Positions 1 to 6,273 of a DNA stretch of 7,557 nucleotides are shown piece after piece. Each line of letters begins with the position of its first letter. Within the stretch, counting starts at the first letter, position 1. The stretch lies in contig JAEEQO010000150.1 in the NCBI GenBank assembly GCA_016285335.1, positions 1 through 7,557 on the forward strand. Reading direction: 5' to 3'. Source of the DNA: Victivallales bacterium (GTDB lineage: Bacteria; Verrucomicrobiota; Lentisphaeria; Victivallales; UBA1829). A program made the position numbers and the translations under genes. Below the pieces are notes generated by a model. The model was not told the DNA's origin, ran no database searches, and saw only the letters and a list, made by a program, of their open reading frames with translations.

Positions 1-1333
1 CGTTCGGCGAACCGGGGAACATGTCGAACACGCGGACGGCCGAGGGGGAATAGCCGTTGTGTTTCCACGCCGCGAGCGTGCGCGGGACCTCGTCGGCGGA
101 ACAGAAGACGTTCAGGACGCGCGCCGGGGAACGTTTCGCGATGGCGGCGATCACGTTCGGGCGCACGCCGCTCCGGGGCGGATCGAGGATGAAGAGTTCG
201 CCTTCGGGCTGTTCTTCGTCCGCGCCGTACAGGTCGGAGGGACAGGGAGGAAGCTTGTTTTCGATGGCGGACGGGGTGACGGCGGAGGCGACGAACTCGA
301 TGTCGGCATCCGGGCGGTTGTGGATGGCGTTGCCGGATGCCGCGTGAATGGCGGGGCCGTTGAAGTCCATGCCGACGACGCGTTCCGGGGTGTCACCGAG
401 CGCGACGGCGAAGAGCCCGTAGCCGGAGAAAAGGTCGATGAGCGTGGAATCAGGGCCGGGCTTCAGGAGCTTTTTCGCTTCCGTGACGAACGCGTTCAAA
501 ATGGATTCGTTGACCTGGGAGAACGCGGAAGGAGGATACAGGAACTTGCACCCCGCGACCGTGAGGTCGAGATATTCCGAGCCGAACAGCTTTTTGAACG
601 GATGCGCCCCGGCGGAACGCGATTCGAGGTAGAACTCGGAGCGGGTCTCGTCCAGGAACGTAAACATCGCGGCGACCTGCGGGAGTTCGGCTCGGACGCG
701 TTCTGCCAGCAGCTTGACCTTGTGCATGACCGCGGCGTCGAGGTGGAAGAAGTTCAGGATGAGCGTCAGCTTGTCGGAGCCGCCGCGGACGACGATGAAG
801 TTCAGGCTGCGTCCGACGGTCCGGTACGCGGGCGAAACGAGCGTCTTTCGGAGCCAGCTGTAGACGTCGTTGTGGGAGTCGGGTTCCAGCGTGGAGCGGA
901 GCGTTTCCTCGCGTTCGGCGCCGTAGCCCATGCAGAACCGGAGCACGCCGCCGCGCGACACGTAGACACGGCGTTTTGAGGTGGCGCGGTAACCGCGGGG
1001 CAGAGGCGACGGGATGATCGGCCGGACCAGCTGCGCGGGGAGGCCATGGACCTGCCAGAACGAGTGGACGGCATCGGTCTTCACGCGGCATTCGTCGGCG
1101 TAATCGAGCGGGGCGAGGATCTCGTGCGGATGCTCCGCGTCGAGCTTGCCTTCCAGCTGTGCGTTGGAAACGGCGAGCGCGACGGCGTGCTGGAACAGGA
1201 ATTCCGAAGCGCCGCCGGGCACTTCCTGCGTTTTCGGCGCGGTTTCCTTGCGTGCGGGGAAGGAGCGTTTGTCGTCCGGGGCGGATTTGGAAGCGTCGCG
1301 GCGTACGGGGCGGCGCGGTCTGGAAAAAGCCAT
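1..1333 (-). CDS. TrmA/RlmD-family RNA (uracil-5-)-methyltransferase, 3' end cut by window edge
   Basis: This enzyme is predicted to transfer a methyl group from S-adenosylmethionine to C5 of a uridine in rRNA or tRNA. I translated it through 444 codons to the window edge with no frame break. Visible family motifs are PRGY near residue 121, the QVN motif (Q273-N275), SAM motif I DLFSG (300-304), DPPRSG (384-389) and the nucleophile C411 in VFCSADEVPRTL. It closes with DMFPGSPN, where E. coli TrmA has an FP-T-H-ME segment, so the catalytic Glu should lie about two residues past the edge. Residues 4-33 are a basic, probably disordered tail. There is no TRAM domain, and the Cys cluster that binds 4Fe-4S in RlmD-type enzymes is missing. 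The ATG lies 4 bp after the murA stop, with GAGGA inside the murA end as a somewhat distant ribosome binding site. The family is clear; whether the target is 23S U1939, U747 or tRNA U54 cannot be told. Confidence 0.9.
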   Translation of the reverse strand, partial: MAFSRPRRPVRRDASKSAPDDKRSFPARKETAPKTQEVPGGASEFLFQHAVALAVSNAQLEGKLDAEHPHEILAPLDYADECRVKTDAVHSFWQVHGLPAQLVRPIIPSPLPRGYRATSKRRVYVSRGGVLRFCMGYGAEREETLRSTLEPDSHNDVYSWLRKTLVSPAYRTVGRSLNFIVVRGGSDKLTLILNFFHLDAAVMHKVKLLAERVRAELPQVAAMFTFLDETRSEFYLESRSAGAHPFKKLFGSEYLDLTVAGCKFLYPPSAFSQVNESILNAFVTEAKKLLKPGPDSTLIDLFSGYGLFAVALGDTPERVVGMDFNGPAIHAASGNAIHNRPDADIEFVASAVTPSAIENKLPPCPSDLYGADEEQPEGELFILDPPRSGVRPNVIAAIAKRSPARVLNVFCSADEVPRTLAAWKHNGYSPSAVRVFDMFPGSPN

Positions 1334-1337
1334 GGGG

Positions 1338-2633
1338 TCAGGTTTCCTCAAGTTTGGCGTTCACGGAGAGCGAAGTGAGTTTTTCGAGGAGGTTTTCGTA
1401 GCCGCGGAAGATCATGTCGGCGTTGTGGATCACGGAGCGTCCGTGCGCGATGGTGGCAGCCACGATCATTGCCATGCCGGCGCGGATGTCCGGGCTGGAC
1501 ATTTCTCCGCCGTGAAGCGGAGACGGGCCGGAGATCACCACGCGGTGCGGGTCGCAGACGATGGCGTTCGCGCCCATGGAGATCAGGCGGTCGACGAAGT
1601 AGATGCGGCTTTCGAACATCTTCTCGAAGAAGAGGCAGGTGCCGCGCGCCTGCGTGGCGGCGACGATCATGCAGCTCATCATGTCGCTGGGGAACTGCGG
1701 CCAGGGGCCGTCGGAGATGGTCGGGATGGCGCTGCCGAAGTCGTTCTGCACACGGAGGTTCTGGTCCGGCTTCAGGATGATGTGGTCGCGGTAGAACCGG
1801 AACTTGATGTTGAACTTCTCGTAAACGCGTTTCGCCATCCAGTAGTGGGCGGGCGGGAGTTTGCCGGTGATCTCGAGACCGCCGCCGGTGGCCGCGGCCA
1901 TCGCGAGGAAGCTGGCGGCCTCGATGTGGTCGGAGTCGAGGGTGAATTCCGCGCCGTGGAGCTCGGAAACGCCTTCGATGAAGAGCGTGTTGGAGTCGAT
2001 GCCGGAGATCTTCGCGCCCATGAGGTTCAGAAACTCGGCGAGCTGCTGCACGTGCGGCTCGGCGGCGGCGTTGCGGATGACAGTCTTGCCTTTCGCGAGG
2101 ACGGCGGCGATCAGGATGTGCTCGGTGGCGGTCACGCTGGCTTCGTCCAGGAAGATGTCCGCGCCGGACAGGCCGTTTTTGCCGACCTGGAAATGCACCG
2201 TGAAGGTGTCCTGGTCGAACGTCTTGCCGATGCCGAGTTTTTCGAGGCCGTAGAAATGCGAATCGAGGCGGCGGCGTCCGATGAAGTCGCCTCCGGGCAG
2301 GCCGATGAAGGATTCGCCGCAGCGGGCGGCGACCGCGCCGCCGAAGATGAACGAGGCGCGCAGCGCGGCGCATTTTTTCGGGGGCAGGGAGGCGGAGTCG
2401 ATGTCGCGGGCACAGATGACGACCGTGGAGCCTTCGCGCGTGACGGTCGCGCCGAGGTCGCGGGCGAGGTCGAGCATGACCTCGACGTCGAGGATGACCG
2501 GCATGTTATGGATCACGACTTCGTCGCGCGTGAGAATGGCGGCTGCGATGATGGGGAGCGCGGCGTTCTTGTTGCCGCCGGGCGTGATGACGCCGGAGAC
2601 GCGCGCCGGGCCTTCGATGACGATGCTTTTCAT
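1338..2633 (-). CDS. murA: UDP-N-acetylglucosamine 1-carboxyvinyltransferase (MurA), Cys-to-Asp form
   Basis: MurA transfers enolpyruvate from PEP to UDP-GlcNAc in the cytoplasm, the first committed step of peptidoglycan synthesis. The product is 431 aa, against 419 in E. coli. K22 and N23 (GGNKNAALP) keep the same numbers as in E. coli. R92, R121, D317 (FPSDM), R343, D382/R384 (SPDIRAG) and R410 (FRGYE) match the substrate-binding residues R91, R120, D305, R331, D369/R371 and R397. The mobile loop reads LPGGDFIG, so the usual fosfomycin-reactive Cys115 is D116 (codon 2286-2288). Asp here is known from Chlamydia, Mycobacterium and Borrelia MurA, which stay active but resist fosfomycin. The DGPWPQFPSD segment differs from E. 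coli TAPYPGFPTD and marks a divergent subfamily. I chose the ATG at 2633 because it gives the standard MKSIVIEG start, with AAGGA 11-12 nt upstream. The frame stays open to 2804, but that would overlap tsaE and add 57 non-conserved residues. Confidence 0.95.
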   Translation of the reverse strand: MKSIVIEGPARVSGVITPGGNKNAALPIIAAAILTRDEVVIHNMPVILDVEVMLDLARDLGATVTREGSTVVICARDIDSASLPPKKCAALRASFIFGGAVAARCGESFIGLPGGDFIGRRRLDSHFYGLEKLGIGKTFDQDTFTVHFQVGKNGLSGADIFLDEASVTATEHILIAAVLAKGKTVIRNAAAEPHVQQLAEFLNLMGAKISGIDSNTLFIEGVSELHGAEFTLDSDHIEAASFLAMAAATGGGLEITGKLPPAHYWMAKRVYEKFNIKFRFYRDHIILKPDQNLRVQNDFGSAIPTISDGPWPQFPSDMMSCMIVAATQARGTCLFFEKMFESRIYFVDRLISMGANAIVCDPHRVVISGPSPLHGGEMSSPDIRAGMAMIVAATIAHGRSVIHNADMIFRGYENLLEKLTSLSVNAKLEET

Positions 2634-2698
2634 AGTTCTGATTTTCCTTTTGCTTTTTTCTTTCGGTTCGAATTCAAACTGAACGGAACAGTGCGGTT
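2634..2698 (-). other. tsaE-murA spacer, AT-richer, with imperfect palindrome
   Basis: This is the only gap of any size inside the minus-strand gene run. It is much richer in A and T than the coding DNA around it. In the minus-strand direction it ends with a purine-rich tract carrying AAGGA, which serves as the murA ribosome binding site. An imperfect 14-bp palindrome (GTTCGAATTCAAAC on the plus strand, 2666-2679, two mismatched positions) lies in the middle. A TTGAAA hexamer overlaps the tsaE stop codon, but no convincing -10 box follows at 17-19 nt. An internal promoter for murA is possible but not shown. No terminator hairpin is visible, so read-through from tsaE is expected. Confidence 0.4.
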
Positions 2699-3166
2699 TC
2701 AATATCCGGCGAGCGAAAGCTCCCGCTGGTTTGCCTGCTGAAGCGGCCGGAGGAGCAGATGGAGCGTGTGCGGGGGCAGGATGTCCATGATGCGTTCCGG
2801 CCATTCGACGAGCGTGTAGGCGCGTTTGTCGTAGAGGTATTCGTCCACGCCGAACGCCAGCGCGTTGGTCGAGTTGTCGATTCGGTAGAGGTCGAGGTGG
2901 TACAGGATGCCGCCGGGGAAGGGGTACTCCTGCACGAGCGTGAACGTGGGACTGCTCACCGGCTCGACGATGCCGAGTGCCCGGGCGAACCCGCGCGCGA
3001 AAACCGTCTTGCCCGCCCCGAGCGTGCCGTGGAGCGCGATGACCGTGCCGGGCGGCAGCTGGCGGGCGATCGCGGCGGCCGCGGCCTCGGTGCCCTCGGG
3101 GGAATCCGAGCGGACGGGGAGGCGCTGCGCGAGGATCGCGGCGAATCCGGGCATGTCGAAGTTCAT
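2699..3166 (-). CDS. tsaE: tRNA threonylcarbamoyladenosine biosynthesis ATPase TsaE
   Basis: TsaE (YjeE) is the small P-loop ATPase that works with TsaB and TsaD to put the t6A modification on A37 of ANN-decoding tRNAs. The 155-aa product has the usual family length. It shows the Walker A motif GTLGAGKT (47-54), the switch-like [11 protein letters not shown] (71-81), HLDLYRI (90-96) and the family signature VEWPERI (120-126). The start is the ATG at 3166-3164, which overlaps the pyrC stop in an ATGA. A GAGGAG ribosome binding site sits 5 nt upstream. An open frame continues upstream to 3325, but that stretch is pyrC read out of frame. TsaB and TsaD are not in the window. The overlap makes co-translation with pyrC likely, although no direct functional link between pyrimidine synthesis and t6A is established. 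Confidence 0.95.
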   Translation of the reverse strand: MNFDMPGFAAILAQRLPVRSDSPEGTEAAAAAIARQLPPGTVIALHGTLGAGKTVFARGFARALGIVEPVSSPTFTLVQEYPFPGGILYHLDLYRIDNSTNALAFGVDEYLYDKRAYTLVEWPERIMDILPPHTLHLLLRPLQQANQRELSLAGY

Positions 3167-4482
3167 CGGGTCTCCTCGTCGTCGGAACCGGAATCCTTCA
3201 GGAGCGAATAGATGCAGACGCCGTCGACGAACGTTGCCATGGTGCGGCCTTTCGCGGCATAGCCGTTGAACGGCGTGTTGCGGGACTTGGAGTAGAAGTC
3301 GTTCACGTCGATGGTGTATTCGCATTCCGGGGCGATGACCGTGATGTCCGCGGCGCCGCCGACGGAGAGCGTGCCGGCGTTGATGCCGAGGATGGTGGCG
3401 GGCCCGACCGTGAACTTGGAAATGACCTGCGAGAGCGAGAGATAGTTCTTGTGGTACAGCTCGGTGAGCGCCACCGGGACGGCGGTTTCCAGCCCGATGA
3501 TGCCGAACGGCGCGTGGTCGAATTCGACGAGCTTGGCGGTCTGCGTGTGCGGGGCATGGTCGGTGGCGATCACGGCGATCGTGCCGTCCTGAAGTCCCTC
3601 GATCACTGCCATGCGGTCCTCTTCGGCGCGGAGCGGCGGATTCATCTTGTAGTTGGTGTCGAAGCGCTTGATCTCGACGTCGGTGAGCGCGATGTGGTGC
3701 GGGGTGGCCTCGGCGGAGATGCGGACGCCTTCCGCCTGCGCCTCGCGGATCATCTTGACGGAATTGCGGGAGCTGACGTGCTGAATGTGAATCTTCCAGT
3801 TCGCGAGGCGGGAGAGGATGATGTCGCGCGCCACGATGACTTCCTCGGCGGCGGCGGGCATCGCCTTCATGCCGAGCAGGACGGACCAGTAGCCTTCGTG
3901 CATCACGCCGTCCCCGGCGAGGAACTTGTCCTCGCAGTGTTCGAGGATGGGGAGCCCGAAGTTGCCCGCGTACTCGACTACGTGCCGCATGAGCTCGTTG
4001 TTCTGGATGCAGGAGCCGTCGTCGGTGAGCGCGACGACCCCGGCGGCTTTGAGGCTGCCGACGGGCGACATTTCCTCACCCTTGCGGCCGACGCTGAGCG
4101 TGCCGGAGGGCAGGACCTTCACCATGCCTTCGCGGGCGACGACATCCTTGATGTACTGGATGCTGCCGGCGTTGTCGGCGCACGGGGAGGTGTTCGGCAT
4201 GGCGACGATCGAGGTGAAGCCGCCGGCGGCCGCGGCCATGGTGCCGGTGCGGACGGTCTCCGCGTCGGTGTTGCCGGGCTGGCGCAGATGCACGTGCATG
4301 TCGATGAGGCCGGGCGCGACGACGAGTCCCTTCAGGTTGACGGTCTCGGCGAGGGCGGGATCGAAGGAGCCGGGCTCGACGATGATGCCGTCTTTGATCC
4401 AGAGGTCGCCGGTGCGGTCGATGTGGTTGGCGGGGTCGATGATGCGTCCGCCTTTGAGGATCCAGGTGTTGTTTTTCTTCAT
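3163..4482 (-). CDS. pyrC: Dihydroorotase, type I
   Basis: Dihydroorotase closes N-carbamoyl-L-aspartate to L-dihydroorotate, step 3 of de novo UMP synthesis, in the cytoplasm. The 439-aa protein fits the type I amidohydrolase group. Metal and substrate residues are present: D61-x-H63-x-H65 with R67 ([10 protein letters not shown]), N97 (MPNT), the TDDG metal aspartate (D154 or D155), H182 (EHCED), H235 (QHVSS), EATPHH (258-263), KMNPP (279-283) and D308 in ATDHAPH. All expected metal ligands are intact, so it should be a true enzyme and not a degenerate PyrC-like subunit. The ATG at 4482-4480 overlaps the pyrB stop (ATGA); a GTG nine bases further up (4491) is open but less likely. The last dozen residues are acidic (SDDEE) and probably a flexible tail. 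Type I dihydroorotases can form a complex with PyrB, as in Aquifex, and the coupling of the two genes fits that. Confidence 0.95.
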   Translation of the reverse strand: MKKNNTWILKGGRIIDPANHIDRTGDLWIKDGIIVEPGSFDPALAETVNLKGLVVAPGLIDMHVHLRQPGNTDAETVRTGTMAAAAGGFTSIVAMPNTSPCADNAGSIQYIKDVVAREGMVKVLPSGTLSVGRKGEEMSPVGSLKAAGVVALTDDGSCIQNNELMRHVVEYAGNFGLPILEHCEDKFLAGDGVMHEGYWSVLLGMKAMPAAAEEVIVARDIILSRLANWKIHIQHVSSRNSVKMIREAQAEGVRISAEATPHHIALTDVEIKRFDTNYKMNPPLRAEEDRMAVIEGLQDGTIAVIATDHAPHTQTAKLVEFDHAPFGIIGLETAVPVALTELYHKNYLSLSQVISKFTVGPATILGINAGTLSVGGAADITVIAPECEYTIDVNDFYSKSRNTPFNGYAAKGRTMATFVDGVCIYSLLKDSGSDDEETR

Positions 4483-5408
4483 TTGAGGCACCCCGCGACG
4501 AGGAAGAGGACCGCCATTCGGACGGCGAGCCCGTTGGTGACTTGTTCGAGGATGACGGACTGCGGTCCGTCGGCGACTTCGGAGTCGATCTCGACGCCCC
4601 GGTTGATGGGGCCGGGATGCATGATGAGGGCATCTTTCTTGATGTAGCGGAGCGTCTCCGGGTGGATGCCGAAGAAGCGGGAGTATTCGCCGAGGCTGGG
4701 GAAGTAGCCGCGCTGCTGGCGTTCGAGCTGAATGCGGAGCAGGTTGATGACGTCGGCTTCCGCGAGGGCGTCCTTCAGATTGTGGCAGACGCGGACGCCG
4801 ATCTGTTCGAATTCGCGCGGGACGAGCGTGGCGGGTCCGGCGAACGTGACGTTCGCGCCGAGCTTGATGAGGCCCCAGACGTTGCTGCGGGCGACGCGGC
4901 TGTGGAGGATGTCGCCCACGATGACCACGTTCAGGCCCTCGATGCGGCCCTTCTTCTCGCGCATGGTGAAGATGTCGAGCAGTGCCTGCGTCGGGTGGCT
5001 GTGCGCGCCGTCGCCGGCGTTCACCACGCCCATGTCGAGCTCGCGGGCGAGGAAGTTCGGGGCTCCGGTGGCCTGATGCCGCATGACCACGATGTCGGCC
5101 TGGAGCGCCTGGATGTTCTTGAGCGTGTCGAGCAGGGTCTCGCCCTTGCGGAAACTGCTCACGTCGGCGTTCATGTTGATGATGTCGGCGCTGAGGCGCT
5201 GTTCTGCGAGCTCGAAGGAGACGCGGGTGCGGGTGCTGGGCTCCACGAAGAGGTTCACCACGGTGCGGCCGCGGAGCGCGGGCACCTTCTTCACGTTCCG
5301 CTGCGAGACCTTCTTGAACTCCTCGGCGGTGTTGAGGATGTGGAGGATCTCATCGCGGGAGAGGTCGTAGAGGTCCAGCAGGTCCTTTTTGGTCCATTGA
5401 AAATCCAT
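4479..5408 (-). CDS. pyrB: Aspartate carbamoyltransferase catalytic subunit
   Basis: PyrB condenses carbamoyl phosphate with aspartate to give N-carbamoyl-aspartate, the first pathway-specific step of pyrimidine synthesis. The product is 309 aa, against 311 for the E. coli mature chain. The carbamoyl phosphate loop EPSTRTR spans 56-62, the mobile-loop SFRKGE lies at 85-90, R110-H111 follows, and AGDGAHSHPTQALLD (131-145) carries H138 and Q141. An RIQLER stretch is equivalent to E. coli RVQKER. HPGPINRGVEI (264-274) resembles the Bacillus-type HPAPVNRG form more than the E. coli HPLPR form. No pyrI regulatory subunit is nearby, so allosteric control by PyrI is unlikely. The ATG at 5408 lies 13 bp after the pyrR stop. 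Its AAGGA ribosome binding site overlaps the pyrR TAA, which suggests coupling. A GTG start at 5447 inside pyrR is open but has no support. Confidence 0.97.
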   Translation of the reverse strand: MDFQWTKKDLLDLYDLSRDEILHILNTAEEFKKVSQRNVKKVPALRGRTVVNLFVEPSTRTRVSFELAEQRLSADIINMNADVSSFRKGETLLDTLKNIQALQADIVVMRHQATGAPNFLARELDMGVVNAGDGAHSHPTQALLDIFTMREKKGRIEGLNVVIVGDILHSRVARSNVWGLIKLGANVTFAGPATLVPREFEQIGVRVCHNLKDALAEADVINLLRIQLERQQRGYFPSLGEYSRFFGIHPETLRYIKKDALIMHPGPINRGVEIDSEVADGPQSVILEQVTNGLAVRMAVLFLVAGCLK

Positions 5409-5421
5409 AGGGGGATGGTCC

Positions 5422-5979
5422 TTATTGTTTTTTGACCTTGAAAACACTGTCGGTGCCGTTGCATTCGGCCCAGTCCATGCAGACGCGCCACTCCGGGCCG
5501 ACGGAGACTTTCATCCCGACGTAATCGGCATGGATGGGGAATTCGCGGCCGCCGCGGTCGATGAGCGCGGCGAGGCGGATCTGGGCGGGACGCCCGAAGT
5601 CGGTGAGCGCGTCGAGCGCGGCGCGGACGCTGCGTCCGCTCTGGAGCACGTCGTCGGCCAGGATGATGATCTTGTCGTTGATGTCGAACGGGATGGTGGT
5701 CTCGCGGATCATAGGGAGCGTCTTGCGCTTGCCGATGTCGTCGCGGTACATGGAGATGTCGAGCGCGCCGACGTCGATCTCGCGTCCGAAGCGGTCGCGG
5801 ATGCAGCGCGCGATGCGTTTGGCGAGGGGGACGCCGCCCGCCTGGATGCCGATCAGCGCGACCGATTCCGGCGGATCGTTTGCGATATGCTCGCAGATGG
5901 CCTCCGACATGGTCGCGATGGCCTCGGAGATACATTCGCCTTCGAACATCGTTTCGTGTTCAGATTCGTAGTCGTTCAT
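5422..5979 (-). CDS. pyrR: Pyrimidine operon regulator PyrR / uracil phosphoribosyltransferase
   Basis: PyrR binds pyr mRNA when UMP or UTP is plentiful and reduces pyr expression; many members also make UMP from uracil and PRPP. The 185-aa protein shows the phosphoribosyltransferase fold: GIQAGGV (44-50), LDISMYRDD (73-81, typical of PyrR), the PRPP-binding loop LADDVLQSGRS (107-117) and LIDRGGREFPI (139-149). As first gene of the leftward run and immediately followed by pyrB and pyrC, it is probably the regulator of this operon. The ATG at 5979 has AGGA 10 nt upstream. An in-frame ATG ten codons in (M11) would shorten it to near the usual 180 aa but has no ribosome binding site. The TAA stop overlaps the pyrB ribosome binding site. 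Confidence 0.95.
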   Translation of the reverse strand: MNDYESEHETMFEGECISEAIATMSEAICEHIANDPPESVALIGIQAGGVPLAKRIARCIRDRFGREIDVGALDISMYRDDIGKRKTLPMIRETTIPFDINDKIIILADDVLQSGRSVRAALDALTDFGRPAQIRLAALIDRGGREFPIHADYVGMKVSVGPEWRVCMDWAECNGTDSVFKVKKQ

Positions 5980-5986
5980 GCGTATG

Positions 5987-6002
5987 GTTTCCTGTCCGGA
6001 TG
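5987..6002 (-). promoter_or_regulatory. pyrR ribosome binding site inside a PyrR-box-like sequence
   Basis: In the mRNA sense the sequence just before pyrR reads CAUCCGGACAGGAA, and its AGGA is the only candidate Shine-Dalgarno site, 10 nt from the ATG. The Bacillus PyrR binding-loop consensus is ARUCCNGNGAGGYU. This stretch keeps the UCC, the G at position 7, the A at position 10 and the AGG, about 8 of 12 informative positions. UCC can pair with GGA around a five-base loop. The ribosome binding site role is well supported. PyrR binding here is inference, and would imply translational rather than attenuation control, as proposed for mycobacteria. Confidence 0.35.
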
Positions 6003-6028
6003 ATGGAGGGGTGCGGCCGGAATTCGAG

Positions 6029-6053
6029 CTCCGCGCACAACGTGTGTGCGGAG
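6029..6053 (-). promoter_or_regulatory. Stem-loop in the pyr operon leader
   Basis: A 25-nt inverted repeat forms a hairpin: CTCCGC/GCGGAG (6 bp), one mismatch, then CACA/TGTG (4 bp) around a CGT loop. It lies about 50 nt upstream of the pyrR start, in the probable leader. No T-run follows on the minus strand, so it is not an intrinsic terminator or a classical pyr attenuator as it stands. Pairing is equally good on both strands, so it could instead act as DNA. Function unknown. Confidence 0.4.
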
Positions 6054-6090
6054 GCGCGCGTGATATGCGCGCATGATTCCCGGCCCTTTT

Positions 6091-6119
6091 ACAATAACGC
6101 CGAATCGCGGATTATTCCA
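6091..6119 (-). promoter_or_regulatory. Weak candidate promoter for the pyr operon
   Basis: Read on the minus strand, TGGAAT (6119-6114) and TATTGT (6096-6091) are separated by 17 nt. They match 3 and 4 of 6 positions of the sigma70 -35 and -10 boxes. Transcription would begin near 6084, giving a leader of about 100 nt that includes the hairpin at 6029-6053 and the PyrR-box-like site. No better leftward promoter is visible in the gap, but the match is poor and could be chance in AT-richer DNA. Confidence 0.22.
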
Positions 6120-6159
6120 GTTGAGTTTTCATTTTTTCCACAAAAAAACGAAACGAAGC

Positions 6160-6188
6160 TTGATTTTATTCCGATGCGGAGTTATACT
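6160..6188 (+). promoter_or_regulatory. Sigma70-type promoter for the secreted-protein gene
   Basis: TTGATT (6160-6165) and TATACT (6183-6188) are separated by exactly 17 nt, matching 4 of 6 and 5 of 6 consensus positions. AT-rich sequence with an A-tract (near 6141-6149) lies just upstream and could act as an UP element. The predicted transcription start is near 6195, which leaves about 79 nt of leader before the ATG at 6274. This is the best promoter in the window. Confidence 0.75.
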
Positions 6189-6258
6189 AAATAAAATGGT
6201 CTTTCCCGTGTCGTTCCGCGGGGCGGGCCGCAGCATTTTTTGTTCTTATCACCGAAAC

Positions 6259-6263
6259 AGGAG
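6259..6263 (+). promoter_or_regulatory. Ribosome binding site AGGAG deciding the start at 6274
   Basis: AGGAG lies 10 nt before ATG 6274. It picks this start over in-frame starts at 6073 (upstream of the promoter) and 6196 (at the predicted transcription start). Only the 6274 start gives a proper signal peptide at the very N-terminus. Confidence 0.7.
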
Positions 6264-6273
6264 TTTCCGACTT

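Noticed and set aside
59..979. Plus-strand open frame (306 codons) over the methyltransferase
   Set aside because: The minus strand carries a continuous methyltransferase with all catalytic motifs; the plus-strand product resembles nothing and has shadow-type composition.
2674..2702. Promoter for murA built on TTGAAA at the tsaE stop codon
   Set aside because: No -10 hexamer better than 3 of 6 matches occurs at 17-19 nt spacing.
1146..2741. Long plus-strand open frame (531 codons) antisense to murA
   Set aside because: The minus strand here encodes a full MurA. The antisense frame gives a low-complexity product rich in Gly, Asp, Glu and Val, typical of a GC-rich shadow frame.
2634..2804. 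57-residue N-terminal extension of MurA
   Set aside because: It overlaps the end of tsaE, has no ribosome binding site and shows low-complexity Ala/Pro/His sequence. The ATG at 2633 gives the standard MurA N-terminus.
3167..3325. 53-residue N-terminal extension of TsaE
   Set aside because: It is pyrC read in another frame. The ATG at 3166 has a GAGGAG site and the ATGA overlap.
3163..4482. Possibility that PyrC is an inactive dihydroorotase-like subunit
   Set aside because: HxH, the TDDG aspartate, H182, H235 and D308 are all present, so an active enzyme is expected.
3451..4647. Plus-strand open frame (398 codons) opposite pyrC and the end of pyrB
   Set aside because: It is a codon-phase shadow of pyrC with no recognisable motif and repetitive Gly/Asp/Val composition.
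5425..6003. Plus-strand open frame (192 codons) antisense to pyrR
   Set aside because: It mirrors pyrR in a GC-rich phase, has no ribosome binding site and no motif.
6138..6150. A-run read on the minus strand as a terminator T-tract upstream of pyrR
   Set aside because: No GC-rich hairpin precedes the T-run on the minus strand, so it is not an intrinsic terminator; it fits better as AT-rich DNA upstream of the rightward promoter.
6073..6273. Longer starts for the secreted protein at 6073 or 6196
   Set aside because: 6073 lies upstream of the promoter. 6196 coincides with the predicted transcription start and would be leaderless, burying the signal peptide behind 26 polar residues. AGGAG and the signal peptide support 6274.
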